Part shown: piece by piece, positions 25,301 to 34,700 of the stretch
Layout of the letters: the number at the start of each line of letters is the position of its first letter
How positions within the stretch are numbered: the stretch's first letter is position 1
Source: Owenia fusiformis
Taxonomy: Eukaryota > Annelida > Polychaeta > Sabellida > Oweniidae
DNA: 64,000 bases
Direction: 5' to 3'
Assembly (NCBI GenBank): GCA_903813345.2
Contig: CAIIXF020000012.1
Location: 4,631,318-4,695,317, forward strand
Notes under the pieces: model-generated
Databases searched by the model: none
The model's input: the letters and a program-made list of their open reading frames with translations, nothing else
What the model was told of the DNA's origin: nothing
Position numbers and translations under genes: made by a program

Positions 25301-26192
25301 AATTGAAAATTTTCTGAAATATAGAGAATAGAGTCAAGGTACATATCCAATTACATTATCAGTTTTTTCTTTCGTTTCGGGCTTAGAAAATAGAGTTTAA
25401 AGATACATGGGGTTTAACATGTAAACCTATGAGGAAAAAGACTGGTCCTTATCTTTTTGAGGAGTATATAAAGCAGGTTTTCAAAGTTTTGTTTTTTCAA
25501 CAGTAGGCAGTTTAGCATTGCGTTCCGACTGAGCGCATAAATCGACTTGTCTATCTGCCAAGGGAACATAAAAACAATCAAATCTTTATCAAAAATTCAA
25601 TTTTGGATGAAAATCGCGAAAAGCAGTCCCGCAACACATAATTATAAAAGCTACAATGCTTTTCTGTGAATTTTTTTTTAAAATATCATTCCAGAATATT
25701 CGGACACTATTAGAAAATGTCAATTATTCTAGAGACGAATGTACAGTATAAAGCACAAATAATTTAAGATAAACATAGCATTCTACAGTCGGTTCACGAT
25801 TTCGGTATTATCCCTCGGGACCTTAAACCCTCGGACATGTATATCTATAGTGGCCTCGGGATAATCCTAATATCCTGACCCACCTAGCTATGAACTAAAT
25901 TAATCTAAATATATACACTCTGTCCTGAGTTAATTTATCATATTTTCCCCTTTCCAACTTAAATGACGTTACCATAGTTACCAGAAGTGTTAGCTGCTAT
26001 TTTCCTTGTTATATTACTACATGCACAGTCATCTCTAATATGTTTATTGGTTTCTGTATTGTAATTATCAACGTGTATTGTCATCAGGTTTTTATTCGCT
26101 GTTGTCGTCCACCAAAATGCGCCAATCAGTCCTAACACGAATGCTCCAAATTTAAGTCCTCTGGCTCCTCGAAACCGGTTTATGATGTACAT
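10338..26192 (-). CDS. GT49 glycosyltransferase, paralog B (9 exons, 449 aa)
   Basis: Second member of the GT49 cluster. Coding exons in transcript order: 26192-25982, 23533-23209, 15338-15182, 14122-13964, 13474-13365, 12698-12626, 12295-12168, 11099-11019, 10443-10338. The sum is 1350 nt in one open frame with GT-AG junctions and the same phases as A and C. Residues about 13-30 (FGAFVLGLIGAFWW) form the signal anchor. DAD is at 256-258, followed by PAFET, CPNC, FEPYLV and HEPHE. The expected role is Golgi/ER glycan transfer from a UDP-sugar; the acceptor is unknown. Intron 2 is about 7.9 kb because of an antisense LINE. Introns 1 and 4 carry miniature elements. The DAD exon is preceded by four partial tandem copies. 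The C-terminus is shorter than in C, and the TAA lies at the edge of a palindromic element. All catalytic blocks are intact, so it is probably functional if splicing copes with the decoy acceptors. Confidence 0.87.
11133..11170. repeat. TTGA/GATT microsatellite
   Basis: Short run of TTGATTGATTGA units in the intron before exon 8 of gene B. Confidence 0.7.
13491..13668. mobile_element. Palindromic miniature element in intron 4 of gene B
   Basis: About 178 bp with long terminal inverted repeats: it starts TGGTGATCCGCTCGATTACG and ends with the near-complement up to GTGGATCACCA. The arms run about 60 bp each (including ACAAAATGTCGGAACGT and its complement), with a short AT-rich centre. It encodes nothing. 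It behaves like a foldback MITE; no clear target duplication is visible. Confidence 0.75.
14031..14643 (-). repeat. 128-bp tandem array duplicating the acceptor and DAD-coding part of exon 4
   Basis: Five consecutive units start at 14031, 14159, 14287, 14415 and 14543 (TTTGGAGTGAAATCGG-type landmark), an exact 128-bp period. Each unit holds the polypyrimidine tract, the AG acceptor and the exon sequence for TYYPVNFMRN through IDADFTPNK. Only the 14031 copy, the last one transcribed, continues into the rest of exon 4 and a 5' splice donor. Units differ by a few substitutions, such as DFIPN in the 14415 unit. Confidence 0.9.
16281..17837 (+). CDS. LINE ORF1 protein, SGNH-like domain plus two CCHC knuckles (518 aa)
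   Basis: RNA-binding, gag-like protein of the retrotransposon. Residues 1-115 are low-complexity and basic, with an AT-hook-like KRGRPRTT at 89-96. About 120-172 are predicted coiled coil, which could multimerise the protein. About 183-340 resemble the SGNH/GDSL esterase fold seen in ORF1 proteins of CR1/L2-type LINEs: block I IGSS (187-190), block III VGSND (234-238) and block V DKVH (324-327) keep the serine, asparagine and Asp-His positions. Two zinc knuckles follow: C429-C432-H437-C442 and C450-C453-H458-C463. The ATG has no upstream competitor in frame. The stop TAG is directly followed by the ATG of ORF2 in the same frame. Confidence 0.85.
   Translation: METGTVSQLLGSYSDTDLDTSTETQIGLAGIQGLSQSSQGQSQDVDENEILDNTELATPHPTRRSGRTTKLKTLKTPLTASRLVTSKPKRGRPRTTKSQPVRTKPAQSNPALTHPVDLITIMTMLRDMSEDIKHLKDINKTNADLVKQLSRKTADNEELHKEVATLRKQLVNKTVSPPNDNAKSLLIGSSIVRDIDEAKLNNTEVICIRGGKISDIHKKLLTMKRKFDHIYLQVGSNDCSEREDVKLISEDYTLLIRTAKQCSSSVTVSSVTPRIGATQTQERIDQLNGFLLCHCQDEDVIFNDNDINFRLKDDSINTGYICADKVHLSFAGTNSLAKNLKLKRSCDDVTLPKNKRFDPLQKKSQQQPQNKRQTQQHQPNDSTSPVTHTQSDIPRQSGYNNTRKPRSKQTYTPQQERHFITSSRDNLVCLKCGEPGHLSPSCWHPNTVRCHSCRELGHKSSRCPKSEVPPLMTRQFANTRIANERAPPMTHDYDGHYIKDYGHGNNNFRNRFAVLEHY
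17838..21497 (+). CDS. LINE ORF2 protein, endonuclease and reverse transcriptase (1219 aa)
   Basis: Target-primed reverse transcription enzyme. The N-terminal part (about 45-300) is an APE-like endonuclease: FNNVQNLGR, GLTETFF, GGGVGFFI, MGDFNGRI, IDYVLC and GSDHCMI are the usual blocks, with the final SDH present. The reverse transcriptase (about 560-860) shows YLDISKAFD with D685, KCGVKQGCTLST and the WADD active-site box with D808-D809. A C-terminal cluster C1132-C1135-H1144-C1149 is the zinc motif usual at LINE C-termini. No RNase H is seen. No frameshift or internal stop interrupts it. It starts on the base after the ORF1 stop codon, in the same frame, so its translation needs readthrough or reinitiation. 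Confidence 0.92.
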   Translation: MYGNESALPPKIQKCFASPPLSQNNVTSVKHRPHRRSKRKRSQGECLNLKFAFNNVQNLGRAKQSELKYLLENNDIKVMGLTETFFNENRSMMVKSDKHEWVHKNRVKREGGGVGFFIKTSNEINILNDDLLNSKSDDFERYWIRLRINGETFSIGIAYYPNDGKHTDLSNSLTDELISNVASLEESGDFIILMGDFNGRIKQFSKDGISSTNGKLIEMLSEVTDMNILNLSSKCNGSYTWFRGSQTSTIDYVLCNQSLYDKMTSMNIDEECEYSIGSDHCMILINFAFVKHTNHSRKSKVNLDCNAKLWKMNDQTNWKAFKTTLSSEFEHWNPTDFSSPEEMWTDWRERVLNVGNNVIGHFEISQKYRSFWDDELKKLIKSRKEASQFCRYWRASGLTDLDSFDELWKIYQIRKERVHVYIKDKMVKRHINILTRNASKKSSSSRSYWRTLNMFNSNNNTPIRIQHPLHPDIIVDDPKQVSILMKDYWSKVGIKNRNQKSPDLTANEIKHSQILANMEFKLSAPNENDSDIFDQVILDKDVLTAHIRQLPNGKAVGTDLIPYEFLKYGGPTIVNTLLHLFTMCKTHESFPEQWKEGLLKPLHKGGANGSLDNFRGISITSNVFKLFCSIINKQMMAFCEDKNIFGDFQGAYRIKQRLENHVFKLKSLCSLRKDKNQKTYLAYLDISKAFDVMDRDLMFIKLWEKGVRGKCWRLIREMYRGIRTKVKLSNNCNENLIDNDNKNGSQNENNNNNGNTQWFNTKCGVKQGCTLSTTLFSIVMTDLQDELLKSDVGITFNNSKFPSLMWADDIVLLGNSENDLNKMLNVTNDFAIKYGFRFSEKKSKVMVIGKKIDKNKLWKLGDLNLNEVQTYKYLGIHIDRSLKDNFHIIDQQIQKSKTLKNFITFILSKHLNAKRIEFGNTLYTTKFLSGLLHGCGVWVTNTKTILDKLRTMQYDMARGIFNIKSTPAYVAIINELGWTPIKYIVLKRQIQYFLHLQTLDQGSFIRLLLTRMQERFACNKSNSWKYVEHINDIFKLIDLKGIDNNLNTLTENYESSIQKTCDSEIQTEMNGKSSLTLYRQLIDLKHEGLQYYLRNDFDFASARLKFLARTGKLGLKGETYKWANVQVNSPFCDFCSDKEENIEHRLLFCSNFAGERSKFYKILEDKIPIHLTGIFFSAPTDTKLKWLLGDEAYIFGGHEYGVLFDSLVKSFLNKILSKY
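21661..23208. other. Remainder of gene B intron 2 (transcript-upstream side)
   Basis: AT-rich intron DNA after the LINE tail. A GC-richer patch (about 21880-21960) contains purine-rich sequence without a supported gene. The right 29-bp inverted arm is at 22183-22211. I see no other feature. Confidence 0.5.
23650..23755. repeat. ATACA microsatellite
   Basis: Interrupted run of AATACA/ACACGACATA units in intron 1 of gene B; it makes the spurious repetitive ORF on the minus strand. Confidence 0.8.
24591..25464. mobile_element. 874-bp MITE with about 270-bp inverted arms, TA-flanked
   Basis: The element starts CTCCTCAAAAAAAGTTAAGG and ends with the near-complement GAGGAG, and TA dinucleotides flank it (24589-24590 and 25465-25466). 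The arms match over about 24591-24855 and 25190-25464 with scattered differences. It encodes no protein. The TA flank and AAAGTTAAGGACC terminus suggest mobilisation by a Tc1/mariner-type transposase; this is inference. It lies in intron 1 of gene B. Confidence 0.8.
25790..25905. repeat. Dispersed foldback repeat, copy 1
   Basis: Contains CGGTTCACGATTTCGGTATTATCC and, inverted, GGGATAATCCTAATATCCTGA. A second, diverged copy is at 28655-28745, so the two flank the gene C to gene B spacer. Confidence 0.55.
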
Positions 26193-26439
26193 ATCTTATA
26201 CTCTATTGGAACAATTATTTAGCTTCTTTAAAATCCATGCCTTTAACGTGTCCAGGTGTCTATTCGTGTTAGGTGGCATTAATAGTACAAAACTCATCAA
26301 TAACAAAATGTTTTATGTCGTATTTGTTCAATTCCGATTGGCCATGTTTAATAGCAACACTTATTGTCGAAACATGGAATGACTGCTCGTAGATAATGTA
26401 ATCATGATTTTCCATCTTACTCTAGGTTTCTACTGAATG

Positions 26440-26525
26440 GTCCAGGGAAAATCTTTTTGACACAGGCGTCCCGCAGGGATCACTATTTGGCCCCCTCTTT
26501 TTATTATTTACACCAATGATCACAT
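26440..26525 (+). pseudogene. LINE reverse-transcriptase fragment
   Basis: One plus-strand frame reads DTGVPQGSLFGPLFLLF, the core of reverse-transcriptase block 4 (VPQGS..GPLFF). The similarity fades on both sides. It is a short relic unrelated to the two long LINEs here. Confidence 0.6.
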
Positions 26526-27872
26526 ATGAGTCAAATATGTAATTATACATTCACCAGTAATTCCATTTTAGTCATGTATATCTTAAGATGACCGATCCAC
26601 AAAATGACCAAAAGATTTTTATAATTGGCCTGGGATTGCCTACGAAAAGGTTAACACAAACATACACATAGTAGATCGCTGTGTATAAATAAACTGTTCT
26701 TACCACATCCTTTAAATTCAATCTGAGTCAGTTTCGAGACCATCTGGTTATATGATTATATGATGAAATAAATAGTTAATCTATAAAAAAATCTGGTTCT
26801 TCATTAGTCTATTAGTATTGTTTAAAGTAGCGCCGTTTCTTAAGTTATGTTCAAAGTTGGCTTCGAGATATACTCAGAATAAAGGTATTGATAAAAGAAA
26901 ACTGTTTGATTTTTATTAACCACCCAGAAGAATATATACAGGACGATGGGATATACTTTATTTTTTACTTATTGACTACATGGGCAGTTACATTGCAAAC
27001 TTCGTTTGACACGATAATAAATCGTGATATAAAAGTTACACATTATTGTGTAAAAGTATTATATGAATTCATTGTATAATTAGCCTATCTATAACAAAAT
27101 ATCGATGCTGTATTTACAGAGACATAACAAAATGTTTATGTTGTCATTACATAGACATATCAAAAATTGATGTTTTATTTACGGAGATACTATTATAGTT
27201 TGATGTGTATTTGCAGAAAACTGATGCAGTAATTATATAATACGTGATTTTTATTTTTTATTTTTAAAATCTAGATTAAAAACAAAAATGACTTAGAAAA
27301 CGAAAATCTGCATTAAATATTATATTACTTACATGTAAGTACAATATATGCAATGCAAACATTTGATTTTACTAATATTGTCATAAATGTACATACGTAA
27401 ATACAATACATTTCAAAATCGACATGGAAAGCGATTACCAAATCTATCAAATATAGTCCTGATAAAATCACAAAATAAACAGATCGATATTGTTTTAAAA
27501 TACATCATAGAAAGATCAAGGAAAGTCAATACCCAGAAAGTTACGTTTCGTTTAGTGCGCGCACGCATATATCTGGTTATCCAGTGTACGAAACGGCACA
27601 TCTCCGAGTATTGTAACGCCTTTGGAAAGATGATCCACGTTTAAATCAACTAAATTTTCCTTTGTATAACTATAATATTGAGAGGTCTTAGAAAATGTTG
27701 TATATGCTATTTTGTTCCAACAAGGTTTGGAAAGATATTTTATTTTATTCTCAAGGATTGGTGGAAAGGAACAAAAAACAATTGCACTAAAAAAACGTAG
27801 CACCGGTATCACTTTTATGATATTCCCAATCTCATATAGCTGATATTTTTGACCACCTCCCTCTTTCCTTTC

Positions 27873-28368
27873 TAACACCCCAGTCACATTTCCTGCGGCC
27901 GCCGTGCGGCCTATCATTTCTGCGGCCAGTAACATTTCTACGCTCGCCGTGGAATTTCTGCGCTCTCATACTTTTGCAGTCACATTTCCCACGGCAGCTG
28001 CACGGTGAATTAAAAATTTCTGTTGATAAATAATACTTTTTTCATATTATTTACGTCGGGACAATTTATAAATGTTATTCATAGTGCTATGATGTAATAT
28101 CAATTGAAAAATGATCGTGAAACATTGACAAATAATGATTCAATCTTGTTGAGCCAGTTGATTTCAACGGGGACCTCAGAAATGAACAAAAATTATAACT
28201 CCGAGTTATAATTTCTACGCCTTCCCTGCGGCTTGTAAAATCTGCATTCGCCGTACGGAGGCCGCAAGGCGAGCGTAGTTTTTTCTACGCTCGCCGCAGA
28301 AATTCACCGATTTAATTGATCTGCGGTCGACTTGCGGCCGCCGTGCGACAAATGTGACTGGGGTGTTA
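27873..28368. mobile_element. Palindromic element with TAACACCCCAGTCACATTT ends
   Basis: The termini are exact inverted repeats (ACACCCCAGTCACATTT and AAATGTGACTGGGGTGT). Inside each end sits a GC-rich block with GCGGCCGCCGTGCG, and another GC-rich block is near 28250. It encodes no protein. The small hairpin at 33047-33116 shares the CAGTCACATTTGC start and may be a relative. Confidence 0.75.
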
Positions 28369-28780
28369 CTAAACTGAATACAGTATATAAAATAATGCTG
28401 ATAGCCCTTTGGACATCACGACGCTCAGGTGCCATATTATAGGGCTTGTACTTGTGGTGCCCGGGTGAGATAGACGTCCTCGAATTGCTTGAAATATATG
28501 AAATGACTATATAGTTTTTAATATAATATATACATATTTATCCCGGGCAGATATGTTATACATACGGCCATGGAAACGAATCTGAACATGAATATTCCAA
28601 CACCAGAACACCAAATGAACAAGATTGGTATGGGATAAACAGATCATCCTATAGTCGGTTCAGGATATTGAGATTATCGTTTACGGCCCTCGCGGGTAGA
28701 TATATCATATTCGCCCCGGGATAATCCCAATATACTGAGCTTCTTATAGGGTAATCTCTCAATGTACATTTAAAAAAATT

Positions 28781-31700
28781 CTATCTTTTAGATCTTGATG
28801 CCGATGGTGTCTTTTTCCGTTTTTTACTACGTTTTCTTAATCTTATAGTTCGTTCAATGTCCTTCTTTTTGAGGAGTAACTTCCTTTTTACTTCTTTCCC
28901 AATTACATCTAAGCACCTGAAATTTAAAATAAAACGTTATATATGATCTTGAATATGAATATGTAATATAGCCACCATCTACAATACAATCTTATTTTAT
29001 TTTTAACGCAGACTTAACAGTAATTATGGCATGCATTTTTGCAATTTATAAGATCCATTCATTATCTTCAAGAAAAGTATATATATTGATAATTAATTTA
29101 ATCAGACCTAAGTAATATTGAAGGGGCAATGGACCAATCAACATACTTTTTCAAAAATGTTGACCTAATTTTCACCAAAAATGCAATCTTTTATTATATT
29201 GTTGATTGCATTTATAAGTAGAATGTGCTTTGAGACATGTTCGATTTCCCAAAAGGAAAGTTGATTGCTCAAGGGACTTTAAAGATACTGAATTTGGATG
29301 ACAAAAATGAACTGAAACCAATGGATAGCATGAGATTTTTCAATAGAGAAATAACATGGGAACAGTTATCTTAAAGCAATTAAGTTTTTCTTTCAAGAAC
29401 CATTTGATACATCAAAATAGAGAATAGTAATGCATTAAACATTGTAAAATATGATTGCATTTTTGGTGAAAATGGGGTCAGCATCTTTGAAAAAGTGTGT
29501 TGATGGGTTGATTGCTGTACATTACTGTACATAATTTTCTTTGAGATAATGAATTGATCTAAAAGATAAACATGTCTTCATTGTCAGAAAATAGTCAAAA
29601 TCCAAGATATAACATTCTGAAATTGTTTGCGATAACCTACGTGCTCCTTTGTGTTTTCCCTGTTAAGAACGTGTAATATTGAAAGGTCTGTCTAATGCTA
29701 TGAATACTTACTCGAATTCCAGTTGAGCTTGTTGAATACGTTCGTGTGGCTCGTGAACGATGAAGACATCGGGTAGCACATAAAACTCATATCTAAAAAT
29801 GGATAACAACTCATTAATTGACTTCGATTGCATGCAGAGAAGAATACATGTCAGAGACAGGTACACCCCCAATTCGCAACATCATCTTGCAGTACTCTAA
29901 AGCGCTGTAAACAGTACCAAACAGTGCAGTTTGAGCACTGTGCGTCCTCGGGGAGCTGTAGTGTACCGAGCCAGATACTAGACTCGAAAGAGAATGTGCT
30001 AAATTCAATGCCCCGTACAGGAATCGCACCCAGGACCTCCCGCTCTCGAGTCAGACGCTCTACCCCTGAGCCATAAAGGCTAGCCACTACAGCTGAGACT
30101 GTAGTGGCGACTTGCTATCGAAGGTCATTACAGGACTGCTTTGAACAGCGCAGCTCTGTTTTACAGCGCTGTGCATCACTACTGTTTTAGAAAACAGCAA
30201 TGCACTGTTTCATGAACAGCGCTGTACAGTTCTGTTTGAGATTGACAGTGTAGGTTAAGCTACACTTCATCCTTCATTCAAAGGACTTCATTTATTACTC
30301 AATTCAGGAAAGAAAGAAGTGAAATACCCTTGGACCAAGGTTGGGCGACTTAGAAAAATATCTTTGTCGTTGTATACTTACTGTAATGCATAAAGTTCGT
30401 AGTCGTAGAGTATTTTATTCCAATGTCTATCAACGAATCGTTCGTCATAAACCGGAATAGACTTTCTGTGAACAACGAGGTAAGGCTCGAAAGTCCCTCC
30501 ACCCTTGATCTGAAATTTATTTTTCAATGTAACAAATATTTGTCTAGGGTAATGAATTTCTGTATGAAAACTATCTATTATAAAAGTAGAGTTTATTCAA
30601 CATCAAATGGAATGAACTCTATCTTTATTGAAAAGTTATTTCTATCTGTTTGGCTTATGGCTAATGCTGTTCTTTAATAAATACCTTGTATTCCTTGGTG
30701 CTATTAAAAAACATGGGCCAGTTTGTGTTATTATGGCACCGGGGACATCTTCTGAAGCTGAAATATAAACAGTTGTTTTGTCAATATACTCCGCTCCATA
30801 GGTTTGGGAACAAGGCTTTCATTCGAAAGCATACCAAAGAATTGTTCATCAACTGATTTTTCTTTGTAAATCTGAAGTTTTGGTCGGGTAACTTTCCCAT
30901 CGAGAAGATAAACATAAAAAGCACTTCCTTGGTACAATGTGTGGGTATGTGTGCACCCCCCGATAAGTTTAGCAACAGGTGTTTACATTGGATAGATATC
31001 AAAACCTGTCAACGTTTGAATCTTGTGTTCCTTGATTTCAATATAGTTCGGAAATGTACATGTATGTCAAATCTGATGATTTTATGAATCTCCAAATATA
31101 AACATGATTTGATTATGTGATCCAAACTTATGAAGTGGGTTGTATTTTACCTGAATGTCTCTATTCTATCGTGATCTTTCAAGTCTATCATCAACTGTGC
31201 TCTATTGGCGGGCACTCCGCCCTCTGGCAGATACGTCTCAAACGCAGGTGACACCAACGCCTGGAAATTACAAGAATATGTAAATGATTTGTATTTTCAG
31301 ACAGGTTCTTGTTCTCATTTTCATGATAATATCATCATTGCCATTGTCAAAATCGTCGAAAAGAAAAATAATGCTCTTTTTATGTACAGAAATGTTATTT
31401 CATTTTGATAATGAAAGAGAAATACCATATAGAAATTGATGTCCTAGCCATAAAATAAATTATATTACACTGTAAACATATGTATAATCGCAAATTTTTG
31501 AATAACTTGGTCCAGGTGACAAAATATTTGTATACAGGACCATACATTTTCCATGTGCAGAACCATAACTTGACAGAAAGATGGCGCGGGGTTTGTCTAT
31601 TTGTCTATAATATATTTATCAACTTAGCTATATCATCTATTTTATATAGATAGACAGACCACTAAGTACTGCAACTTCTCTATCACCCTCCTGATTTTCT

Positions 31701-34700
31701 CAACACAAAAATTTACAAACCGTTGGCTTTTTAGTCCAATTGAAATGAGGAATATAGCCCTTGATGAGCTTATAGGCATCCTGATTGGGAGTAAAATCAG
31801 CATCTATCATCCATACGTGTGAGGTGTTCGTTGCATACAAGGCAATGTTTCTCATGTAGTTCACGGGATAATATTTCTGAAAATGAAAAAGATACATGAA
31901 TGAAATCGTGTTTCCGTATGAATTATGAATATCTGTTCAAAAGGTCACGTTCACGAAAATAAGTATTCATCTATGTTTTGTAAAGAACGGCATTTTTATA
32001 ATATTGACTGATGTTTGTTAATAAAGTTCAATAGCCTTTTTCTCAGAACTTATTGATCGACCTGGTATTAGGTAAAAAAAACTATGCAAAATATGTTATT
32101 AATTCAACCCCGATTCGTATAACTCAAGTGATTGAATTTGCATGTACCAAAGTGTAATTTGTAGTTAACCGTAACGTGAATACAATAATTGGAGTTTTCT
32201 TAACATTAGTTTCACAGTTCAGTGAAGCTGAACGTCGAGTTTTCAATTTTTATTGCACTGAAATACCAAATTGGACAATGTGTAGTCGGACAATGTGTAG
32301 GTTGGTTCGGAAAATGCATAGACTTTTGTCACCTTCTCAATATGGAAAAACAAACTTTTGAAAACATATAATGTGGAGTTTCTTGTGATAGCCTCGTTTT
32401 AAAATTGATTAAACAATTTAATTTCAATGGCTGTTCAACTCGCGTCGAAAATTGAGTAATATACAAAAGTCCGATTGCTGATTAACGCAAGTAGATGTAA
32501 CATTTCTTATTCTTATGCTTTCATAAGAATACAGTGTGTACAGCTTCCGGATGATACAATCGCAGCAAATTGTGATGTTTTATCAACATTTTAAATGCAA
32601 CCTGAGGCATGGGCTTTCAACTAGATAATTGAAAGCTCATGCCTGAGGTGACCGAGAAAAAAAGATTTTTGGAACACTAAATGTTTACTCAACTGCTTTG
32701 AAACTGACCCAATCATTTTAAATGGTTGTCTATTTCGTTCGCTATTTGTGTAGAACTTACCGTATCGTTGCCCTGGTATATGGCATGAATCCCAACATTT
32801 TTTCGTTTCCAAGTATGCTTGGTCTTAAGAAATGCTTTAATCTCCTCATCGGTCCCAAAAACTGTGAAACTTACAGGGCCTGGCCAAGCTGCAAGTATCT
32901 TCGCGATCCTCGTATAGCCCCTGCAAAAATGAATTTGAATTTTTTTTCAAGATCAGGAGTCAATAACGATGTTTTGACTGCACTGTGAAATATGTCACGA
33001 GATTATTGATGTTAATCCTTAACCAAAACCGAAATGTCTCAGTCACATTTGCCCTACGGCAACGGTCGTAGCTTCTCAAAATCGATTTTGTGAAGCTACG
33101 ACCGCCGTAGAGCAAACGCGACACATGCTTAAGTCGTCAACAATCGATCGACAAATTTTATTTAGAGATAGCTAAGTAATTCTGTATGTATTCCTCATTT
33201 TGAAAAACATGGGTTAAATGTGCTGGCTAAGAGGGGTGCACAACTATCATCATGAAATTGTAAAATGGACGAGGATTGCGATTTCGCCCAAATAATCATC
33301 TGTTGTAAAATATAGAATGGCTTATATTACTGTATTCTGATTAACCAGGAATTGATATAGAATGCCTAGCTAGCTCGTATGTGTTAACTTTCATATCGTT
33401 TTTTTTCATTTACTGATTGTTATTAAGATTGAAGTCTAACAACGTTTAAATAATTTTAATTGTTCACGAATGTTCACGAATGTAATATTATGAAAAAATG
33501 CAGAATTGATGACATAGTGCAATGGATGTAGATGAAGCTCTCTTTTAATGAAATAAACTCAAACGATCGGAAAGGTTGAATAGGAGTAACCAATTGACAC
33601 AAAATTAAGATTGCTAACGTTGTGCATTGGCTGTGTAGACATTGGTATCTTGTCTGTTTCACTTCATTTACTCAATGTCGAATCATATATGAGTCCAAGT
33701 ACCAAGAATTGCCTTTTCTGTAAATGTAATCGACGTGTATTGACTGAAATCCACGTGGTCTATAAGTTATTGAATGATTTGAAGTGCAATATAGAAATTC
33801 TGTATTGGAACGAGACGAAGTCGAGTGCCAATACAGAATATCGAGACAGAATACATCCTGTATTGCACTTCAAACCATTCAATAACGTTTTTATTGTATG
33901 ATCCTCTGTATTGCTACTGATAGTGTCCCCTCCGTACCAATATTTTCTGTATTGCGACGGAGGTGATCAACGGGGACAATCTCAGTGGCAATACAGATTG
34001 GTACAGCACAAGAACTGACCAATCAGAGGGCTTCATTTTACAGATCGTACGATAAATTTGGTTATGGTTCATGATGATGGTGCCCAGCTGAAACCTGATT
34101 AGTTCATATGTCTCTGTAAGTTTGACATACCTAGTTATTAACTTACACTCGCCTCAAAAATTTGGCAACACGTTCCCCCATTTGACCAATGGAAGCTGCT
34201 GTTTATGTTGCTATGGAAACAAAAATCATCAGTGATTCATTGCTGAACCATTGTAACTGAAAAATCCTCAACATACCAAACATGAACAGTAGCAGGCTAC
34301 TCACCAACGGACAGCTTCAGGTTGCGGGTCCGTAGCCAGGGGGTGTCAATTCTAAACCCAACCCGTCGAATTTGACCCCCCCCCCCTCCCTGGAATTTTT
34401 AAAAGCTAAACCCCCTTAGAAAGATGGCTACGCGCATGGGTTGTCAGACCTTTGGAGGGAGGTGCACTCACCTGCGTCATGTAAAATTACCCTAAATGAT
34501 AGGTAATTTTTTTAATTATGTAATACCGTGTGGTATCTGTATAAAAGATAATATTAGTAACGTAATACCATGTGGTATCTCCTGTATATCTTATTAGTGT
34601 TTAAATTGGGTAATTTCAACTTTGAAATTATCTATTTCATAGGGTACGTTTACATGTCACCGGTGGTGTATTTTTGTCATAGCAACAGTTATATAACAAC

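Larger units (their letters stand above)
26193..28780. other. Intergenic spacer between genes C and B
   Basis: No host coding exon is visible. It holds a reverse-transcriptase fragment (about 26440-26525), a 496-bp palindromic element (27873-28368), one dispersed repeat copy (28655-28745), and presumably the gene B promoter and gene C 3' UTR, neither recognisable by motif. Confidence 0.5.

Noticed and set aside
27552-27935. 127-codon minus-strand ORF between genes C and B
   Set aside because: It crosses the edge of the palindromic element at 27873 and has no recognisable domain or splice context.
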